This document shows positions 49,907-59,978 of a DNA stretch of 64,000 nt, piece after piece. Below the pieces are notes generated by a model. The model ran no database searches. It saw only the letters and a program-made list of their open reading frames with translations, and had not been told where the DNA came from. The position numbers and the translations under genes are program-made. The stretch spans positions 124,001-188,000 of the forward strand of contig DERO01000024.1 of assembly GCA_002360945.1 (NCBI GenBank). The letters are read 5' to 3'. Source of the stretch: Leclercia adecarboxylata (GTDB taxonomy: Bacteria; Pseudomonadota; Gammaproteobacteria; Enterobacterales; Enterobacteriaceae). Numbering within the stretch: position 1 is the first letter of the stretch; each line of letters starts with the position of its first letter.

Positions 49907-51187
49907 ATGAAATTACTGATTCTGGGCAACCATACCTGTGGTAACCGTGGTGACAGCGCCATTCTGCGCGGCCTGCTGGATGCTATTTACACCCTGTCCC
50001 CTGAGACTGAGGTTGATGTGATGAGCCGCTACCCGGTGAGCTCCTCCTGGCTGCTGAACCGCCCGGTGATGGGCGATCCGCTCTACAGCCAGATGAAGCA
50101 GCATAACAATGCCGCGGGCGTGATGGGGCGGGTGAAAAAGGTCCTGCGCCGCCGCTATCAGCACCAGGTGCTGCTGTCGCGCGTGACCGACACCGGCAAG
50201 CTGCGCAATATCGCTATCGCCCAGGGCTTTACCGATTTCGTGCGTCTGCTCTCTGGCTATGACGCCATTATTCAGGTGGGCGGCTCCTTCTTCGTTGACC
50301 TCTATGGTGTGCCGCAGTTCGAGCACGCACTCTGCACCTTTATGGCCAAAAAGCCGCTGTTTATGGTCGGCCACAGCGTCGGGCCATTCCAGGATCCGCA
50401 GTTCAACCAGCTGGCCAACTACGTGTTTGGCCACTGCGATGCCCTGATTTTGCGTGAGTCGGTGAGCCTGAATCTGATGCAGCGCAGCGAGATCGACACC
50501 ACCAAAGTGGAGCAGGGGGTCGATACCGCCTGGCTGGTGGATCACCAGGAGGCGAACTTTACGCCGAGCTATGCCGTGCAGCACTGGCTGAACGTGGTGG
50601 GGCAGCAAAAAACCGTCGCCATCACCCTGCGCGAACTGGCTCCGTTCGATAAACGTCTGGGCACCACCCAGGCGGCCTACGAAAAGGCCTTCGCCGAGGT
50701 GGTGAACCGGGTGCTGGACAGCGGCTATCAGGTGCTGGCGCTCTCCACCTGTACCGGGATCGACAGTTACAACAAAGATGACCGCATGGTGGCGCTCAAC
50801 CTGCGTCAGCACGTCAGCGATCCGTCCCGCTACCACGTGGTGATGGACGAACTCAACGACCTCGAGATGGGCAAACTGCTGGGGGCCTGCGATCTGACCG
50901 TGGGCACCCGTCTGCATTCGGCGATCATCTCCATGAACTTTGGCACCCCGGCCATCGCCATCAACTACGAACACAAGTCCGCCGGGATCATGCAGCAGCT
51001 GGGCATGCCGGAGATGGCGGTGGATATTCGTCATCTGCTGGATGGCTCTCTGGGCGCGATGGTGGGCGACACCCTGGGCCAGCTGCCGGCCATCAACGAA
51101 CGCCTGGCGGTGGCGGTGAAAGCCGAACGTGAAAACGGCATCAGGATGGTGAAATCGGTGCTAGATCGGGTCGGGGAGGGCAAATGA
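49907..51187 (+). CDS. wcaK: Colanic acid pyruvyltransferase WcaK
   Basis: This 426-residue polysaccharide pyruvyl transferase is thought to add the ketal-linked pyruvate to the terminal galactose. It starts MKLLILGNHTCGNRGDSAIL with the family's GN..GD motif; TRLHSAIISMNFGTPAIAINY near the C-terminus (in part RLHSAIISMNFGTPAI) is the other conserved block. It has an ATGA overlap with wcaL. Confidence 0.95.
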   Translation: MKLLILGNHTCGNRGDSAILRGLLDAIYTLSPETEVDVMSRYPVSSSWLLNRPVMGDPLYSQMKQHNNAAGVMGRVKKVLRRRYQHQVLLSRVTDTGKLRNIAIAQGFTDFVRLLSGYDAIIQVGGSFFVDLYGVPQFEHALCTFMAKKPLFMVGHSVGPFQDPQFNQLANYVFGHCDALILRESVSLNLMQRSEIDTTKVEQGVDTAWLVDHQEANFTPSYAVQHWLNVVGQQKTVAITLRELAPFDKRLGTTQAAYEKAFAEVVNRVLDSGYQVLALSTCTGIDSYNKDDRMVALNLRQHVSDPSRYHVVMDELNDLEMGKLLGACDLTVGTRLHSAIISMNFGTPAIAINYEHKSAGIMQQLGMPEMAVDIRHLLDGSLGAMVGDTLGQLPAINERLAVAVKAERENGIRMVKSVLDRVGEGK

Positions 51188-52404
51188 AGGTTGGTTTCTT
51201 CTTACTGAAATTCCCGCTATCGTCCGAAACCTTTGTGTTGAACCAGATCACCGCGTTTATCGATATGGGTTATGACGTGGAGATTGTCGCCCTGCAGAAG
51301 GGCGACACGCAAAATACCCACGCCGCCTGGACGCAGTACGATCTCGCCAGCAAAACCCGCTGGCTGCAGGATGAGCCGCAGGGCAAGCTGGCGAAGCTCG
51401 GCTACCGCGCCCGCCAGACCCTGCGCGGACTGCATCGCCCAGGCACCTGGAAGGCGCTGAATGTCTCCCGCTATGGTGCCGAGTCGCGCAACCTGATCCT
51501 CTCCGCCATCTGCGGCCAGACGGTGCGGCCCTGGCGGGCGGATGTGTTTATCGCCCACTTTGGCCCGGCGGGCGTGACGGCCGCCAAGCTGCGTGAGCTG
51601 GGCGTTATCGAGGGGAAAATCGCCACCGTCTTTCACGGGATCGACATCTCCAGCCGGGAAGTGTTAGCGCACTATACCCCGGAGTATCAACGCCTGTTTC
51701 AGCGCGGCGATATGATGCTGCCGATCAGCGATCTCTGGGCCGGTCGTCTGAAAAATATGGGCTGTCCGCCTGACAAAATTACCGTCTCGCGCATGGGCGT
51801 GGATATGCAGCGCTTTACTCAACGTCCGGTGAAAACGCCGGGCAGCCCGCTGCAGATCATTTCGGTGGCGCGCCTGACCGAGAAAAAAGGGTTGCACGTG
51901 GCGATCGAGGCCTGCCGTCAGCTGAAAGCGCGCGGGGTGGATTTTCATTATCGCATCCTCGGCATTGGCCCCTGGGAGCGCCGCCTGCGCACCCTGATCG
52001 AACAGTATGAGCTGGAAGCCTGGGTCGAGATGCCGGGGTTCAAGCCCAGCCATGAGGTCAAAGCCATGCTTGATGCCGCCGACGTCTTTTTACTGCCGTC
52101 GGTCACCGGCACGGATGGCGATATGGAAGGCATCCCGGTGGCGCTGATGGAGGCAATGGCGGTGGGGATCCCGGTGGTTTCCACGGTACACAGCGGCATT
52201 CCTGAACTGATCGAGCCCGGCTACTCCGGCTGGCTGGTGGAGGAGAATAACGCCGAGGCGCTGGCGGGGCAGCTGGAGCGCTTTGCGGCGCTGGATGACC
52301 ATGAGCTCTCGCCCGTGCTGAACAATGCGCGGCGGAAAGTGGAGACCGATTTTAATCAACACCTGATCAACCGGCAGTTAGCCACTCTGCTACAGACGCT
52401 TTAA
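51184..52404 (+). CDS. wcaL: Colanic acid glycosyltransferase WcaL (GT4)
   Basis: This 406-residue GT4 glycosyltransferase has an N-terminal acceptor domain and the donor-binding block ISVARLTEKKGLHVAIEA. EGIPVALMEAMAVGIPVVST contains the E-x7-E motif. In E. coli WcaL is placed as a galactosyltransferase in colanic acid synthesis. wcaM follows after 12 bases. Confidence 0.95.
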   Translation: MKVGFFLLKFPLSSETFVLNQITAFIDMGYDVEIVALQKGDTQNTHAAWTQYDLASKTRWLQDEPQGKLAKLGYRARQTLRGLHRPGTWKALNVSRYGAESRNLILSAICGQTVRPWRADVFIAHFGPAGVTAAKLRELGVIEGKIATVFHGIDISSREVLAHYTPEYQRLFQRGDMMLPISDLWAGRLKNMGCPPDKITVSRMGVDMQRFTQRPVKTPGSPLQIISVARLTEKKGLHVAIEACRQLKARGVDFHYRILGIGPWERRLRTLIEQYELEAWVEMPGFKPSHEVKAMLDAADVFLLPSVTGTDGDMEGIPVALMEAMAVGIPVVSTVHSGIPELIEPGYSGWLVEENNAEALAGQLERFAALDDHELSPVLNNARRKVETDFNQHLINRQLATLLQTL

Positions 52405-52416
52405 AAGGGAGGCGAT

Positions 52417-53802
52417 ATGCCGAAAGAGATGACGCGACGCGCGTTTGTCACCACCTGTTCCGTCCTGGCCGCAGCACCGCTGATCGGCGTGCGGGCCGCA
52501 GCGAGCAGCACCACGGTGGACATCAGTCGCTACAATCACCGTGACTGGATCGCGGCGTTCAAAAAGGCCTTCGCCGACGGCGACACCGTGGTGGTGCCCG
52601 CCGGGCTCACCTGCGACAACATCAACACCGCTATTTTTATCCCCGAAGGCAAAACCCTGCGTATTCGCGGCGCGCTGACCGGCAACGGGCGGGGACGGCT
52701 GGTATTGCAGGATGGCAGTAAAGTGATAGGCGAAGGGGAGGGGCGCAGCGAAAACATCACCCTCGACGTCCGCGGTTCCGACTGCGTGATCCAGGGGCTG
52801 GCCATGAGCGGCTATGGGCCGGTAACCCAGATCTACATCGGCGGTAAAAAACCACGGGTGATGCGCAACCTGCTGATCGACAACCTGCGGGTGACCAAAG
52901 CCAACTATGCAATCCTGCGTCAGGGTTTCCACAACCAGGTGGATGGCGCCAGAATCACCAACTGCCACTTCAGCTATCTGCAGGGCGATGCCATTGAGTG
53001 GAACGTGGCGATCAATGACCAGAACATCCTGATCTCAGACCACGTTATCGACCACATCGACTGCACCAACGGGAAAATCAACTGGGGGATCGGCATTGGC
53101 CTGGCGGGCAGTACCTACGACAATGCCTACCCGGAAGACCAGGCGGTGAAGAACTTTGTGGTCGCCAATATCACCGGCAGCAACTGCCGCCAGCTCGTGC
53201 ATGTCGAGAATGGTAAACACTTTATTATCCGTAATGTTAAAGCCCGAAATATCACCCCGGACTTCAGCAAAAAAGCGGGGATTGATAACGCCACGGTAGC
53301 AATATATGGCTGCGATAATTTTGTCATCGATAATGTTGAAATGAGCGACAGCGCAGGCATGTTAATTGGATACGGCGTGATTAAAGGCAACTATTTGTCG
53401 ATACCGCAGAACTTTCGCCTTAATAATATTCATCTCGACAACCAGAATCTTGCGCGGAAATTGCGCGGAATACAGATCTCCTCTGGTAACGCCACCTCGT
53501 TCGTGGCGATCACCAATCTCGAGATGAAGCGCGCTACGCTTGAGTTACATAACAAACCGCAGCATCTTTTTATGCGCAATATCAATGTAATGCAGCATTC
53601 TGACATCGGACCGGCCCTGACGCTGAATTTCGATCTGCGCAAAGATGTGCGCGGCAAATTTATGGCTCGCAAAGAGACGCTGCTCTCGCTGGCGAACATT
53701 AAGGCGATTAATGAGAAAGGCCAAAGTTCGGTGGATATCGACCGCATCGATCAGCATACAATTAATACGGAACGGCTGAATTTTAAGCTGCCGAAGCGCT
53801 AA
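52417..53802 (+). CDS. wcaM: Colanic acid biosynthesis protein WcaM (Tat-exported beta-helix)
   Basis: The 461-residue last gene product of the operon has an N-terminal twin-arginine signal ([20 protein letters not shown], then AxA-type cleavage near residue 30). A right-handed parallel beta-helix fold follows, with repeated short strands such as [21 protein letters not shown], related to pectate-lyase and rhamnogalacturonase proteins. Its role is not settled; it may act on or bind the polymer in the periplasm. Similarity to E. coli WcaM is high in the middle and low in the signal. Confidence 0.93.
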   Translation: MPKEMTRRAFVTTCSVLAAAPLIGVRAAASSTTVDISRYNHRDWIAAFKKAFADGDTVVVPAGLTCDNINTAIFIPEGKTLRIRGALTGNGRGRLVLQDGSKVIGEGEGRSENITLDVRGSDCVIQGLAMSGYGPVTQIYIGGKKPRVMRNLLIDNLRVTKANYAILRQGFHNQVDGARITNCHFSYLQGDAIEWNVAINDQNILISDHVIDHIDCTNGKINWGIGIGLAGSTYDNAYPEDQAVKNFVVANITGSNCRQLVHVENGKHFIIRNVKARNITPDFSKKAGIDNATVAIYGCDNFVIDNVEMSDSAGMLIGYGVIKGNYLSIPQNFRLNNIHLDNQNLARKLRGIQISSGNATSFVAITNLEMKRATLELHNKPQHLFMRNINVMQHSDIGPALTLNFDLRKDVRGKFMARKETLLSLANIKAINEKGQSSVDIDRIDQHTINTERLNFKLPKR

Positions 53803-53946
53803 ATAGTAACCCGACGGCATTTTGCGAGGATTCCTGGAATTAAAGCGGGCGGATTCAGACTGCATCCACTGGTATTCGTACGGCAGCGGCGTAACATCTA
53901 CGCCTGATTTGTAGCAAATCGTGCTGGCGAAACCAGGCTAAAGAGC

Positions 53947-53952
53947 TATAAT
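53947..53952 (+). promoter_or_regulatory. Candidate galF -10 element
   Basis: A perfect TATAAT lies 29 bases before the galF ATG, with AAGGTGG as ribosome site between them. The -35 at the usual distance is weak (CTGGCG). This supports galF having its own promoter at the end of the colanic acid operon. Confidence 0.5.
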
Positions 53953-53980
53953 TCGGCAACCATTTTAAGGTGGAAGAAAT

Positions 53981-54877
53981 ATGATTAATTTGAAAGCGGT
54001 TATTCCGGTAGCCGGTCTGGGCATGCATATGCTCCCGGCCACAAAAGCCATTCCTAAAGAGATGCTGCCGATCGTTGACAAGCCGATGATTCAGTACATC
54101 GTCGACGAGATTGTTGCTGCAGGGATCAAAGAAATCGTTCTGGTGACCCATTCTTCGAAGAATGCGGTGGAAAACCATTTCGACACCTCCTATGAACTTG
54201 AAGCCCTTCTGGAGCAGCGCGTTAAGCGTCAGCTGCTGGCGGAAGTGCAGTCCATCTGCCCACCGGGCGTGACCATTATGAACGTTCGCCAGGCGCAGCC
54301 GCTGGGGCTGGGCCACTCCATCCTGTGCGCACGTCCGGTGGTTGGCGATAACCCATTTGTGGTTGTGTTGCCTGACATCATTCTGGACAACGCCTCTGCC
54401 GATCCGCTGCGCTACAACCTTGCAGCCATGGTGGCGCGTTTCAACGAGACCGGCCGCAGTCAGGTGCTGGCGAAGCGCATGAAGGGCGATCTCTCCGAAT
54501 ACTCGGTGATTCAGACCAAAGAGCCGCTGGATTCAGAAGGTAAAGTCAGCCGTATCGTTGAATTTATCGAGAAACCCGATCAGCCGCAGACCCTCGACTC
54601 CGATCTGATGGCCGTAGGCCGCTATGTGCTCAATGCTGAAATCTGGACTGAGCTGGAGCGTACCGAGCCAGGTGCCTGGGATCGTATTCAGCTGACGGAT
54701 GCTATTGCGGAACTGGCGAAGAAGCAGTCTGTCGATGCCATGCTAATGACCGGTGACAGCTACGACTGCGGTAAGAAGATGGGATACATGCAAGCCTTTG
54801 TTCAATATGGCCTTCGTAACCTGAAAGAAGGGCAGAAGTTCCGGGAAAGCATGAAGAAACTCTTAACCAACGACTAA
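53981..54877 (+). CDS. galF: UTP-glucose-1-phosphate uridylyltransferase-like protein GalF
   Basis: This 298-residue GalU paralogue is considered a low-activity or modulating subunit for UDP-glucose synthesis. It has the GalF form [19 protein letters not shown] instead of the active GalU GGxGTR loop, together with [18 protein letters not shown] and [13 protein letters not shown]. It marks the classical left border of enterobacterial O-antigen and K-antigen loci, as it does here. Confidence 0.96.
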   Translation: MINLKAVIPVAGLGMHMLPATKAIPKEMLPIVDKPMIQYIVDEIVAAGIKEIVLVTHSSKNAVENHFDTSYELEALLEQRVKRQLLAEVQSICPPGVTIMNVRQAQPLGLGHSILCARPVVGDNPFVVVLPDIILDNASADPLRYNLAAMVARFNETGRSQVLAKRMKGDLSEYSVIQTKEPLDSEGKVSRIVEFIEKPDQPQTLDSDLMAVGRYVLNAEIWTELERTEPGAWDRIQLTDAIAELAKKQSVDAMLMTGDSYDCGKKMGYMQAFVQYGLRNLKEGQKFRESMKKLLTND

Positions 54878-54897
54878 CACTTGGTTGGTCGTTGAAT

Positions 54898-54953
54898 AAA
54901 CGGCAGTGGATCATTCCGGGCTTTCATTAGCCATGAGAATGACACTGCCGTTT
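54898..54953 (+). terminator. galF terminator
   Basis: AAACGGCAGTG (54898-54908) pairs perfectly with CACTGCCGTTT (54943-54953) and is followed by TCTTTTTT. The 34-base internal part can form a smaller stem. It ends the galF transcript before the O-antigen leader. Confidence 0.8.
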
Positions 54954-55249
54954 TCTTTTTTAAATATATTCTTAAATTTCAGGAAGTTAACTGCTGTTTT
55001 TTTGTATAGGCAGTCATATTTTTTCCCTTGTTTCTGCAAGCATTTAAGACGACAATTATTAATTGATTTGCGCGCTACCCTGTCGTGATTATGCCGGGTT
55101 CAGGCGGCAAGATATCTCTTTTATGACCACGTTCAGTGCACTGGTAGCTGTTAAGCCAGGGGCGGTAGCGTGTCTGATTTCTGAATTTTGATTCAATACA
55201 TGTTCAGAAATTCAATAACCTAATGTACTCATTTAACGGAAATTAACGC
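54954..55249 (+). other. Leader and promoter region of the O-antigen operon
   Basis: This AT-rich region between the galF terminator and rmlB has no convincing gene; a 60-codon frame at 54906-55088 runs through the terminator and starts without a ribosome site. It must contain the O-antigen promoter, but I cannot fix -35/-10 elements with confidence. The JUMPstart at 55134-55172 lies near its end. Confidence 0.6.
55134..55172 (+). promoter_or_regulatory. JUMPstart with ops element upstream of rmlB
   Basis: The 39-base JUMPstart is nearly perfect, from CAGTGCACTGGTAGCTGTTA to GGGGCGGTAGCGTG; the ops core GGCGGTAGCGTG is at 55161-55172. It lies 78 bases before the rmlB start and predicts RfaH-dependent expression of the O-antigen operon. 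Confidence 0.95.
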
Positions 55250-56335
55250 GTGAAAATTCTTGTTACTGGTGGTGCCGGTTTTATCGGTTCTGCGGTTGTC
55301 CGACATATTATTCAAAACACTCAGGATACAGTGGTTAATGTCGATAAATTGACCTACGCCGGTAACCTGGAATCTCTGGCTGACGTGAGCACCAGCCCGC
55401 GTTACGTCTTTGAGCATGCAGATATTTGCGATAAAGCGGCGATGGATCGTATTTTTGCCGAACACAAACCTGACGCCGTTATGCATCTGGCGGCGGAGAG
55501 CCACGTTGACCGTTCGATTACCGGCCCGGCAGCGTTTATCGAGACCAATATCGTCGGTACCTACGTGCTACTGGAGGCGGCCCGCGCGTACTGGTCAACG
55601 CTTAGCGAAGAGGCAAAAAGAGCCTTCCGTTTCCACCACATCTCCACTGACGAAGTGTATGGCGATCTGCCGCACCCAGATGAGCATCCCGAGTCTGACG
55701 AACTGCCGCTGTTTACAGAGACGACAGCCTATGCACCAAGCAGTCCGTATTCAGCCTCGAAGGCGTCCAGCGATCACCTCGTTCGCGCCTGGTTGCGTAC
55801 TTACGGGTTCCCGACCATCGTCACCAACTGCTCCAATAACTACGGCCCTTACCACTTCCCGGAAAAACTGATCCCGCTGGTGATTTTGAATGCGCTGGAA
55901 GGTAAAGCACTGCCGATTTACGGCAAAGGCGATCAGATCCGCGACTGGCTGTATGTTGAAGATCACGCGCGTGCGCTCTATACAGTGGTAACCCAGGGTC
56001 AGCCTGGCGAAACCTACAACATCGGCGGCCATAACGAGAAACAAAACCTCGATGTGGTCCATACTATTTGCGATCTGCTTGACGAAATCGTCCCGAAAGA
56101 GGGCTCTTATCGCGATCAAATCACCTATGTGACCGATCGCCCGGGCCATGACCGTCGTTATGCCATCGATGCCGATAAGATTAGCCAGACGTTAGGCTGG
56201 AAGCCGCAGGAAACCTTCGAGAGCGGGATCCGCAAAACGGTGGAGTGGTATCTGGCCAACACCCAGTGGGTGGAGAACGTGAAAAGCGGTAACTATCAAT
56301 CCTGGATTGAACAGAATTACGGGGAACGTCAGTAA
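55250..56335 (+). CDS. rmlB: dTDP-glucose 4,6-dehydratase RmlB
   Basis: This 361-residue extended short-chain dehydrogenase carries out the second step of dTDP-L-rhamnose synthesis. NAD is bound by [13 protein letters not shown] (residues 5-17). [11 protein letters not shown] and the YxxxK pair in [13 protein letters not shown] supply the catalytic residues. It is the first gene of the O-antigen operon and its stop overlaps rmlD (TAATG). Confidence 0.97.
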   Translation: MKILVTGGAGFIGSAVVRHIIQNTQDTVVNVDKLTYAGNLESLADVSTSPRYVFEHADICDKAAMDRIFAEHKPDAVMHLAAESHVDRSITGPAAFIETNIVGTYVLLEAARAYWSTLSEEAKRAFRFHHISTDEVYGDLPHPDEHPESDELPLFTETTAYAPSSPYSASKASSDHLVRAWLRTYGFPTIVTNCSNNYGPYHFPEKLIPLVILNALEGKALPIYGKGDQIRDWLYVEDHARALYTVVTQGQPGETYNIGGHNEKQNLDVVHTICDLLDEIVPKEGSYRDQITYVTDRPGHDRRYAIDADKISQTLGWKPQETFESGIRKTVEWYLANTQWVENVKSGNYQSWIEQNYGERQ

Positions 56336-57234
56336 TGAATATCCTTTTGTTCGGCAAAACAGGGCAGGTGGGCTGGGAGTTGCAGCGTTCGCTAGCGCCG
56401 TTAGGTAACCTGATTGCCGTCGATGTTCACTCCAGCGAATATTGCGGTGATTTCAGTAATCCAGAAGGCGTGGCGGAAACCGTACGACGCATTAAACCTG
56501 ATGTGATCGTGAATGCGGCGGCCCATACCGCCGTAGATAAAGCCGAGTCAGAAGTTGAATTCGCGCAACTGCTGAATGCCACGAGCGTTGAAGCCATTGC
56601 CAAAGAAGCCGCTAAAATTGGTGCCTGGGTTGTTCACTATTCCACCGATTACGTTTTCCCGGGTAACGGCGAAAACCCGTGGCGAGAAACGGATGTCACC
56701 GCACCACTGAACGTGTATGGCGAAACCAAACTGGCCGGTGAGAAAGCCCTGCAGGAAAATTGTGCCCGCCACTTAATTTTCCGCACCAGCTGGGTTTACG
56801 CGGGCAAAGGGAATAACTTTGCAAAAACCATGCTGCGTTTTGCAAAAGAACGCGCGGAGATGTCGGTCATTAACGATCAGTTTGGCGCACCAACAGGCGC
56901 TGAGCTGCTGGCGGACTGCACGGCGCATGCGATTCGTGTCGCGCTGAAGCAGCCCGATGTCGCAGGGCTCTACCATCTGGTTGCGGGTGGCGTGACCACA
57001 TGGCACGACTATGCCGCCCTGGTATTCGACGAAGCACGTAAAGCTGGCATTGAGCTGGCAATTACTCAGCTCAATGCTGTTCCTACCAGTGCTTATCCTA
57101 CCCCTGCACGTCGCCCGAATAACTCCCGTCTGAACACGGAAAAATTCCAGCAAAACTTTGACCTGGTATTACCTCATTGGGATATCGGGGTAAAACGCAT
57201 GCTGGCCGAGCTGTTTACGACTACTGCGGTCTGA
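56335..57234 (+). CDS. rmlD: dTDP-4-dehydrorhamnose reductase RmlD
   Basis: This 299-residue enzyme performs the last step to dTDP-L-rhamnose. Cofactor is bound by LFGKTGQVGWELQ, and STDYVFPG and NVYGETKLAGE hold the catalytic Ser/Thr-Tyr-Lys set. The C-terminus RPNNSRLNTEKFQ is the usual family end. It is coupled to rmlB; a terminator-like hairpin follows before rmlA. Confidence 0.97.
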   Translation: MNILLFGKTGQVGWELQRSLAPLGNLIAVDVHSSEYCGDFSNPEGVAETVRRIKPDVIVNAAAHTAVDKAESEVEFAQLLNATSVEAIAKEAAKIGAWVVHYSTDYVFPGNGENPWRETDVTAPLNVYGETKLAGEKALQENCARHLIFRTSWVYAGKGNNFAKTMLRFAKERAEMSVINDQFGAPTGAELLADCTAHAIRVALKQPDVAGLYHLVAGGVTTWHDYAALVFDEARKAGIELAITQLNAVPTSAYPTPARRPNNSRLNTEKFQQNFDLVLPHWDIGVKRMLAELFTTTAV

Positions 57235-57244
57235 CCTTAAATTT

Positions 57245-57266
57245 AATGCCCGTTTACGGGCATTTT
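57245..57266 (+). terminator. Terminator-like hairpin between rmlD and rmlA
   Basis: AATGCCCG (57245-57252), loop TTTA, CGGGCATT (57257-57264) followed by TT. It is a compact intrinsic-terminator form inside the operon, probably read through when RfaH is bound or acting as an attenuator. Confidence 0.65.
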
Positions 57267-57286
57267 GCACATAAAGAGATGATGAA

Positions 57287-58159
57287 ATGAAAACGCGTAA
57301 AGGGATTGTTTTAGCCGGTGGCTCAGGAACACGTCTGTACCCGGTCACTATGGCTGTCAGCAAACAGCTGCTGCCCATCTATGACAAACCAATGATCTAC
57401 TATCCACTGTCCACGCTTATGCTGGCGGGTATTCGCGACATTCTGATTATCAGTACTCCTCAGGATACGCCACGCTTTGAGCAACTGCTCGGTGATGGCA
57501 GTCAGTGGGGACTTAACCTGCAGTATAAAGTCCAGCCGAGTCCGGATGGTCTGGCGCAGGCGTTTATCCTCGGCGAAGAGTTTATCGGCGAGGACGACTG
57601 TGCGCTGGTGCTGGGCGACAACATCTTCTATGGCCACGATCTGCCGAAGTTGATGGAATCTGCGGTGAATAAAGAAAGTGGTGCTACCGTTTTTGCTTAT
57701 CATGTTAACGATCCTGAGCGTTATGGCGTCGTTGAGTTTGATAAAGAAGGTACGGCTGTCAGCCTCGAAGAAAAACCGCTTGCGCCAAAAAGTAATTACG
57801 CCGTAACGGGTCTCTATTTCTATGACAACAGTGTTGTTGAGATGGCGAAAAGCCTTAAACCGTCACCGCGTGGTGAACTGGAAATTACAGACATTAACCG
57901 TCTGTATATGGAGCAAGGCCGTCTGTCTGTTGCGATGATGGGGCGCGGTTTCGCCTGGCTCGATACCGGTACGCATCAGAGCCTGATTGAAGCGAGTAAC
58001 TTCATTGCGACAATCGAAGAGCGCCAGGGACTGAAGGTGGCCTGTCCGGAAGAGATCGCCTATCGTAAAGGGTTCATCGATGCGGAGCAGGTATTGAAAT
58101 TAGCTTCAGTGTTATCCAAGAACGCGTATGGTAAATATCTTTTAAGCCTCGTCAAATAG
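57287..58159 (+). CDS. rmlA: Glucose-1-phosphate thymidylyltransferase RmlA
   Basis: This 290-residue enzyme makes dTDP-glucose, the first step of the rhamnose pathway. [21 protein letters not shown] is the nucleotide-binding signature (here GGSGTRLYP then [12 protein letters not shown]); [10 protein letters not shown] and [20 protein letters not shown] complete the active site. Composition starts to fall toward AT-rich at its 3' end. No rmlC follows, in contrast with the common rmlBDAC order. Confidence 0.97.
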   Translation: MKTRKGIVLAGGSGTRLYPVTMAVSKQLLPIYDKPMIYYPLSTLMLAGIRDILIISTPQDTPRFEQLLGDGSQWGLNLQYKVQPSPDGLAQAFILGEEFIGEDDCALVLGDNIFYGHDLPKLMESAVNKESGATVFAYHVNDPERYGVVEFDKEGTAVSLEEKPLAPKSNYAVTGLYFYDNSVVEMAKSLKPSPRGELEITDINRLYMEQGRLSVAMMGRGFAWLDTGTHQSLIEASNFIATIEERQGLKVACPEEIAYRKGFIDAEQVLKLASVLSKNAYGKYLLSLVK

Positions 58160-58208
58160 TATTTATTTTTTTGTGCTTAATTTGTATAGCTTGAATTTTG
58201 GAGTAAAC

Positions 58209-58964
58209 GTGAGAAATTACATTAGCGTAATATCACATGGACATGCTGAATTAATAAAAGAAATTAATGCACTTCCTTATTTGGCGAAAGAAAACATTGT
58301 TGTCCTGAAATGTAATAAGCCGGAAGATTATCCGGCACTTTCGTCTTATTGCGAAATGCATGGTATTCATTTGCTGGCTGAAAATTATGGTTTGGGATTT
58401 GGAGAAAACAATAATTATGTTTTCAATCATTGTAGACAAAAATTAGATCTTCAAGACGATGATTATTTTATTGTCATGAATCCTGATGTCAAAATCGATG
58501 AAGTCGATTTCAAAAAACTCGAAAGGCATTTAGAGAAAGATAATGCTAATTTAGCGGCAATAAATCTCTTCAAAGATGATGAGAAAACGATTTCTGATGA
58601 TTCAATTAGAAAATTCCCAAATTTAATTCATTTTATTAATTCATTTGTTTTCAAAAAAAATACTACCAAATATAATAAACTTTCGATTAAAGAACCACGA
58701 TGCGTAGATTGGGCGGCAGGGTCTTTCCTTGTATTTAAAGCCAAACATTATGCTGCGCTAAATGGTTTTGATAAAAGATACTTCATGTATTGTGAAGATA
58801 TTGATATCTGTTATCGGTCACACAAAATAAATTCGCCAGTAGTTTACTACCCTGATGTTACAGCTATTCATTTGGCAAAGCATGCAAACAGAGCTATCAT
58901 TTCTAAACATTTTTATTGGCATTTGAAAAGTGTAATAACATTCATGATAAAAAGATATTTTTAG
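58209..58964 (+). CDS. WbbL-like rhamnosyltransferase (GT2)
   Basis: This 251-residue family 2 glycosyltransferase is clearly similar to E. coli K-12 WbbL. Shared features are ISVISHGH at the start, NYGLGFGENNNYVF, YFIVMNPDVKI, SIRKFPNLIHF and the long match VDWAAGSFLV then FDKRYFMYCEDIDICYR, ending FYWHLKS. WbbL transfers L-rhamnose to GlcNAc on undecaprenyl diphosphate. I chose the GTG at 58209, 7 bases after GGAG; an upstream GTG at 58173 has no ribosome site. Very AT-rich, unlike the rml genes before it. Function is inferred from similarity and from the adjacent rhamnose genes. Confidence 0.85.
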   Translation: MRNYISVISHGHAELIKEINALPYLAKENIVVLKCNKPEDYPALSSYCEMHGIHLLAENYGLGFGENNNYVFNHCRQKLDLQDDDYFIVMNPDVKIDEVDFKKLERHLEKDNANLAAINLFKDDEKTISDDSIRKFPNLIHFINSFVFKKNTTKYNKLSIKEPRCVDWAAGSFLVFKAKHYAALNGFDKRYFMYCEDIDICYRSHKINSPVVYYPDVTAIHLAKHANRAIISKHFYWHLKSVITFMIKRYF

Positions 58965-59063
58965 TAGATATTCAATTGGATAGTCATAGATAGTTTATAA
59001 TTATCTAGCAACGACTGAACAGCGACATAATGTAGCCATATAATGAGTGTTAATTGATTAGCT

Positions 59064-59978
59064 ATGAACAATAATAAAGTAATTGCCATCATTATCTTAT
59101 TCAACCCCGAATATGATGTTCTAAATCTATTACTCAATAGTGTTGTTGAGCAAGTCGAAAAAATTCTGATTATCGACAATACGCCTGCCCCGCAAGTCAA
59201 AGAAATAGAAAAGCTAATAGTTAAATATGGTCAAGGCACGCAATATGTTCCGCTATTTGATAACGTCGGTATTGCTGCTGCACAGAATGTTGGCATTAAA
59301 ATGGCTAAAGACGATGATGCCACACATGTCTTACTGCTGGATCAGGACAGCGTCTTACCAGAGAGGATGGTTGAAGAGTTGCTCTCAGAAGAGGCCAATT
59401 TACTATCCCAGGGCGTTTCTGTGGCAGCAATAGGGCCATCGTATATTGATCAGAAAACTAATGAGTCCGTTTCTGCTGTGGAGGCGTCGTTCCTCAGAAC
59501 CAAACGTAAAAATCATAGCGGTACAAATGAGCCACTCCATAGCGATTATATTATCGCCTCAGGGTCCCTGATCAGGATTGAGATTCTCAATAAATATGGG
59601 TTGATGCGAGAAGAATTATTTATTGACTGGGTTGATATTGAGTGGGGAGAAAGATGTCGTGTAAATAATTGTTACTCCTTCGTTTCTCAAAATGTCATCA
59701 TGAAACACAGCATCGGTGATGAGCATGTGGATATACTGGGAAAAACAATCTACTTGCACTCGGATTTCAGGAATTATTTCATCGTAAGAAATGCTGTGTT
59801 CCTATCTAAAGATAGGGGACTTCGTTTAAAATTACGCTTCTCGATGTTATTTAAGGTTCCTTATTATATTTTATTATTCTCCCTGTTGTCTAAGCGTAAA
59901 TTTTATTCCATGAAATTATTAACCAGAGCAGCATTAGATGGCATGCTAAATAATATGGGGAAAGGTTATTTCAAATGA
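59064..59978 (+). CDS. Glycosyltransferase family 2, probable rhamnosyltransferase
   Basis: This 304-residue protein has IIILFNPEYDVLNLLLNSV, ILIIDNTP, FDNVGIAAAQNVGI and the catalytic-metal motif LLLDQDSVLPERM. Then SGSLIRIEILNKYGLMREELF and IDWVDIEWGERC follow. This pattern matches the RfbF/RfbN group of L-rhamnosyltransferases. It ends in a basic, hydrophobic stretch that may touch the membrane. The start codon has a weak ribosome site. The stop overlaps wzy by 4 bases. It may add a second rhamnose; the acceptor is unknown. Confidence 0.78.
   Translation: MNNNKVIAIIILFNPEYDVLNLLLNSVVEQVEKILIIDNTPAPQVKEIEKLIVKYGQGTQYVPLFDNVGIAAAQNVGIKMAKDDDATHVLLLDQDSVLPERMVEELLSEEANLLSQGVSVAAIGPSYIDQKTNESVSAVEASFLRTKRKNHSGTNEPLHSDYIIASGSLIRIEILNKYGLMREELFIDWVDIEWGERCRVNNCYSFVSQNVIMKHSIGDEHVDILGKTIYLHSDFRNYFIVRNAVFLSKDRGLRLKLRFSMLFKVPYYILLFSLLSKRKFYSMKLLTRAALDGMLNNMGKGYFK

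Noticed and set aside
54906..55088. 60-codon frame after galF
   Set aside because: Starts inside the galF terminator stem-loop and has no ribosome site.
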